A stretch of 64,000 bases of DNA, from NCBI GenBank assembly GCA_033060915.1, contig CM065377.1, positions 36,542,683-36,606,682 on the forward strand. The letters are read 5' to 3'. Each line of letters opens with the position of its first letter. Position 1 is the first letter of the stretch. The position numbers and the translations under genes were made by a program. Below are positions 59,820 to 64,000 of this stretch, in pieces. Below the pieces are notes generated by a model that saw only the letters and a program-made list of their open reading frames with translations, ran no database searches and was not told where the DNA came from. This DNA is from Euryodendron excelsum (taxonomy: Eukaryota; Streptophyta; Magnoliopsida; Ericales; Pentaphylacaceae).

Positions 59820-62800
59820 TGTTGCGCCCAGATTTTTCGCACTCGAGGAATACACACACAAGTGGGAAAAATACTGTACTCTCTCGTTAGAACTCACCCT
59901 CCTAGAAGAATGAGTGTGACTAGGTTTGAATTGAAAAATTGATTTGAAATAAGGGCTTTTAGAAAAAGATTTGGAGTTGCCACCTAACTTAATTAAGGTG
60001 AGTTAGGTCACCTAAAAACTAAGAAATAATCCAAAGATTACACTTAGGGTTTTTGGAAAACGATTTGAAAATATCTCCTCGAGAGAGGGTTTTTAAGAAA
60101 ACAGGTTGTTTGGCAACCTTTTGGAAAACATTTAGCCCTTTTTAAAAAATAACTCCGTTTGGTCTTTGAAAACAGTGATTCTAAGTTCGGAGGTTGGTTA
60201 CGTGTAAGGAAGATGCACTAAGCTATCACCCTACCCCACCCTTTCGGTACCTACATGTCAATCTACCCTAGATTCACCTATGAGAGTTTTCAACTAACTA
60301 TTAGCCAATCCTATCCACTTTGAAAAACAATGTTTGAAAACTAACATGATGCATGATATGCAAGTGCAAGAAAAGAGACTTGAAAAATAGATTTGAAAAG
60401 AGTTTGATTTGATTTGAAAGAGATTTGAAGAGATAGAATTGAAATTGAAAAGTTTAAAAATTTGGAAATAGAAATTTGAAAATAGAGATTTTGAAATTGG
60501 AATTTTGAAAATAGATTGGAATTTGAGATTTGGAAAGATTTTGGAAACCGCACCCATGAGGGTGGAATTGAAAGTTTGAAAAGTGTTGTGACCGCACCTA
60601 TGAAGGTTGCCTACGTATCCCTTTAGGGGAATCAGGTCAGTCGTAGTTCGGACAAGAGTCCGATTGAAAATAGAATGTTTGATTAGAAGAAAGAGATTGA
60701 ATTGAAAATTGAATTGGAAAATTGAGAGATTGAACTTTGAATAGAGGACTGAAAATTGGAATTTAGAATTTTGAAATTTGAAAAGATTGAATTTTGATTT
60801 GAACAGATAAAATTGGGAAGAGAGATTTAGACTTGTTTTGGAAAAATGGAGGTTTAAGAAACCTAGGCTTAGGAAAGAGAAGACACTTAGAAAATATTTG
60901 ACTTGACTTGCGAGGTTTAGGAAATTAGGGAAGATTGGATTCAGGAAATGTTTGAATTAATAAAAGTCCGATTTAAGAAAGTTTTGTTTTAGGAAAGTGT
61001 CATTTTAGGAAAGTTTTTATTTTTGGAAAGTTTTGGAATTAGGAAAGTTTCACTTTTGGAGAGTTTTGAATTAGGAAAATTTTCGACTTAGGAAAGTTTT
61101 GAAAATTGAAAAGTTTTGAAATAGGGAAGTTTTGAAAATTGGAAAGTTTCGTTTTTGGAAAGGTTTGAAAAAGGGAAGTTTTCAACTTAGGAAATGTTTG
61201 AATTAAGAAAAGGGAAAGTTTTGAATTAAGAAAGCTTTGAGTTTAGAAAGTTTTGAATTAAGAAAGCTCCATTTTAAGAAAGGTTTTGAAAAAGGAAAGG
61301 TTTTGAAAATAAGGAAGTTTTGAAAATAGGAAAGTTTTGGATTTGGAAAGATGTTGAAGTTTTGGAAAGATTTAGAATTTAGAAAGCTTGGAAGTTTAGA
61401 AAGATTTAACTTAAGAAAGTTTTGAATTTAGGAAACTTTGGATTTGAAAAAATTTGAAATTTGAAAAATTTTAGAGTTTAGAAAGATTTAAGATTTTAGA
61501 AAGTTTTAGAGTTTTAGAAAATCTTGAAATTAAGAAAGGTTTGAATTTAGGAAAGGTTTAAAAGCTTGAATTTGGAAAGTTAAGATTTGGAAAGGAGGTT
61601 GAATTAGGAAAAAGTTGAATTAGGAAAGATTTTTATGTTCAAGTTTTTGGAAACTTAAGGTTTAGGAAAGTGGAAGTTTAGGAAGGATTTGAATTAGGAA
61701 AGATTTGGATTTAGAAGGGATTGGTTTTGGTCTCTAAAAGAAAAGGTTTGATTTTGTTTCCAAAAACAGAGGATAGGATCTAGTTTCCTAAACGGGGATA
61801 TTTGATTTGGTTTCCTAAAGGGAAGATAGGATTTGGTAAAGATTGGGAAAGGGAGATTCTAGAAACCCTAGTTTTGAAAAATTGTAGTTTTGGCATAGAA
61901 AAATAGGTTTTGGAAACATGTATAGTTTGGATGTGAAAACAAGAGGTTTTGGAAACCTAGGTTTGGGGCAAAGTTTGAAAACTATGTTTTTGGGAAGAAA
62001 ATTTAGGGTTTCCTAATTGTGGGTTCTAGGGCTTGACTTGGGCTCTAAGGAAAGAGTTTTTGGAAAGTGCGTTTTTGGAAACGAAAGTTTTCTAGAAGGG
62101 AATCCTAGGGAGGAGTTTCTGGAAGGTAGAATTTTTGGAAAGTAAATTTGAAGAGAGTTTTTGGAAAGAGATTTTAAAGAAGAGGAGTTTTTGGAAAGTG
62201 TGTTTTTAGAAACGAAGATTTTGAAAGGAAAATCCTAGAGGAGAGTTTCTAGAAGGAAAATTTTGGAAAGAGAGTTTTTGGAAAGATTTTTGGAGGGAGT
62301 TTTTAGGAAGGTGAATCTAGAGAGTGTTTTAGAAAGTGAATTTTGAGGAGAAAGAGTTTTTGGAAAGGAGTTGAAAAAGAAAGCTTTGAAAAATATATTT
62401 TTGGAGGGAGTTTTTGAAAACAATTTTGAAGAGGAGAGTTTTAGGAAAGTATGTTGAAAAAGAAATTTTTAGGAAGAGATCTTTGAAGAGAGAGTTTTTT
62501 GGAAAGTATGAAAATGTCTCACTTTCCTAAAGGAATTCTAACCATAAGGGGGCTAGAACCACTTTATGAAAGCGGTTTTGAAAATCAACAAGATTTTGAA
62601 AATATGGACCATGTTGGTCACTTTAAATGTAACACTTTCCTAAAGCAACCCTAGCCATGGAAAGGCTAGAATCACCCTAGGATTGTGATTTTGAAAACAA
62701 GTTTTTCAAAAAGAGATTTTGATGCAATTTTGAAAACAAGTTTGAAAACGATTTTGAAAACGAGTTTGAAAACGAATTTTGGAAGATGCAAGATTATGAT

Positions 62801-64000
62801 ATGCACAATGCAATTTGGGGTCGTGAACATACAAGGTAAGGCTTCACCACATAATCAAGGGGGCCGGACCCACGTGGTCTTTGGTTAGACTAGAAGAAAG
62901 CCCCTGACATGGTGACTCTCCAATAGCCCAATCCTACACATGGACTGGGAATCCCCTTGTTTCAAGCATGCAAAGAAAGGGCGGAAAAGAGATGGGGGAT
63001 TAAAATAGAGAAAACCCAAGTGGGTTAGGAGAGAGAAGAGAGAGGGGGGAAGTGCAAAAATTTAAATAGAAAACCTACCGTATATCTTCTTTATTTTGCG
63101 CGCCTTGCTTGTCTTCAATCTTCGATCTTCGTCTTGATCTTCTTCTTTAACCTTCAAGGGTTGTCTTCAAGCTTTAGATGGCAGCTCTTCCAGTCTTCAA
63201 AGGATGGTTGAAGGCTAGGGTATGAGTGTATGGGGGTGTGTATGAGTGTATAGGAGGCTAGGGTTTATGTATGGTGGCTAGGGTTTGGAAAACCTAGGGA
63301 GGCTAGGGTTTAGGAGGTGCTCGAGCTTTGTATATCGAAATATAGGATTCTTAGGTTAATTTTGCAGACCCCTTTCACGTTGAATGAGGCTCTGTATTTA
63401 TAGAAGTTGGACAAACCTGGCGCCTGTTGCAGTGGCACCAGGGCAAAATTGCTCTGGGCGCCACTAGGAGTGGCGCCAGGCCAATTCTTGGCTTGGCGCC
63501 ACTACTAGTGGCTCCAGCCACTTAGGAAACTTTATAAGTCGGCAAGCAACGTATCTTTGACTAGATTTGGGCGCCTGTACTAGTGACTACCATGCAATTT
63601 TTAGCCTGCCTTCACTAGGAGTGACTCTGAAAAGTCCGGGAATGATTTGAGAGAGCCGGGAATGACCCGGAAGGTCAGAAAGGAGTAGGAACACTTAAAA
63701 TAGTGTCCTGGAGGTATTTGACTTGAAAAGCGAGGACAAAATGGGTCGGAAAGGTTGACCGGGCCCTTAGGGGCAAAACGGTCAATCGGACCGGAAAACT
63801 GCCGAGACAAACTCGAACTGTCCCAGGAGAAGACTTGGGATCTGGAAACATTATTTAAAATGTTCCCAGAGGTTGCCGGTTTGATTCTCAAAGCCGGCGT
63901 GGTCGGAAAAGGAGACCGGCCTACCAGGGGCAAAACGGTCATTTTGTACCAGGTTTGCCGGGACTGACTCGGAATGATTCGGAAAGGTAAAGGGGAGTTG
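59820..64000 (-). mobile_element. LTR F of the giant-LTR family, minus strand, truncated by window end
   Basis: The plus strand begins TGTTGCGCCCAGATTTTTCGCACTCG at 59820, the reverse complement of the family's 3' end (one change from TGTCGCGCCC). Going right it shows, in reverse order: hairpin (59982-60008), the GTAGGTACC island (about 60185-60255), the GATACGTAGGCAACC island (60590-60665), a C-poor tract, the CT block and donor-like site (about 62980-63080), TATA (63395-63403), 38-bp palindromic units (about 63418-63520) and U3 repeats up to the window edge. Its left flank is GAGTATGG; the partner flank is outside the window. Confidence 0.88.

Noticed and set aside
63601..63942. 113-residue minus-strand frame at the right edge
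   Set aside because: It lies in U3 repeats of LTR F and is equivalent to frames in other LTR copies; no coding evidence.
1..64000. CRISPR array, bacterial defence system or operon
   Set aside because: All evidence is of plant transposons; the tandem repeats have no uniform spacers and there are no prokaryotic genes.

Overview
The window looks like heterochromatic, repeat-only DNA from a large-genome flowering plant, most likely a eudicot. I found no intact host gene, no rRNA or tRNA gene, and no CRISPR array. Almost every base can be placed in nested LTR retrotransposons, plus one DNA transposon carrying a captured gene piece. The plant assignment rests on plant-type Ty1/copia and Ty3/gypsy protein remnants, tRNA-iMet primer sites (TGGTATCAGAGC), CTATAAATA TATA boxes and a captured plant RBR ubiquitin-ligase exon. 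The species cannot be named.

The dominant component is one family of very long LTRs, about 4.7-5.4 kb intact, running from TGTAAGCACC to GCGCGACA. Copies or parts are: A (internal 3' part 1-5404, 3' LTR 5405-10246); B (solo LTR 15650-21045); C (LTR pieces 21827-23092 and 51683-52299); D (complete element 23093-51682); G (solo LTR 24679-30048, inside D's 5' LTR); H (solo LTR 42995-48329, inside D's 3' LTR); F (minus-strand LTR 59820-64000, cut by the window end). D has both LTRs, a primer binding site, a polypurine tract and near-matching 5-bp target duplications. It has no recognisable gag-pol, only an antisense reading-frame remnant also present in A. The family therefore looks like a non-autonomous, LARD-like derivative, probably of the Tat/Ogre branch of Ty3/gypsy.

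Layout: 1-10246 element A, inserted in the RNase H region of a minus-strand copia element (10247-14502). The copia 5' LTR (14503-21826) is split by solo LTR B. LTR C begins at 21827 and is split by D (23093-51682), which is itself invaded by G, H and a 1.6-kb Pack-MULE (36334-37943). C resumes at 51683 and is broken at 52300 by a second retroelement, E: a minus-strand, internally deleted Ty3/gypsy element with a protease remnant, primer site and polypurine tract (52300-59819). LTR F is inserted into E at 59820.

The most striking structures are regulatory or architectural rather than coding. They are three phased 38-bp palindromic repeats ending at the TATA box in several LTR copies, several families of tandem modules in U3, a G-depleted downstream LTR half of more than 2 kb, a conserved hairpin about 160 bp from the LTR end followed by a primer-site-like TGGCGACTCC, and the Pack-MULE carrying promoter, 5' leader and first-exon-like sequence of an RBR E3 ubiquitin ligase gene.
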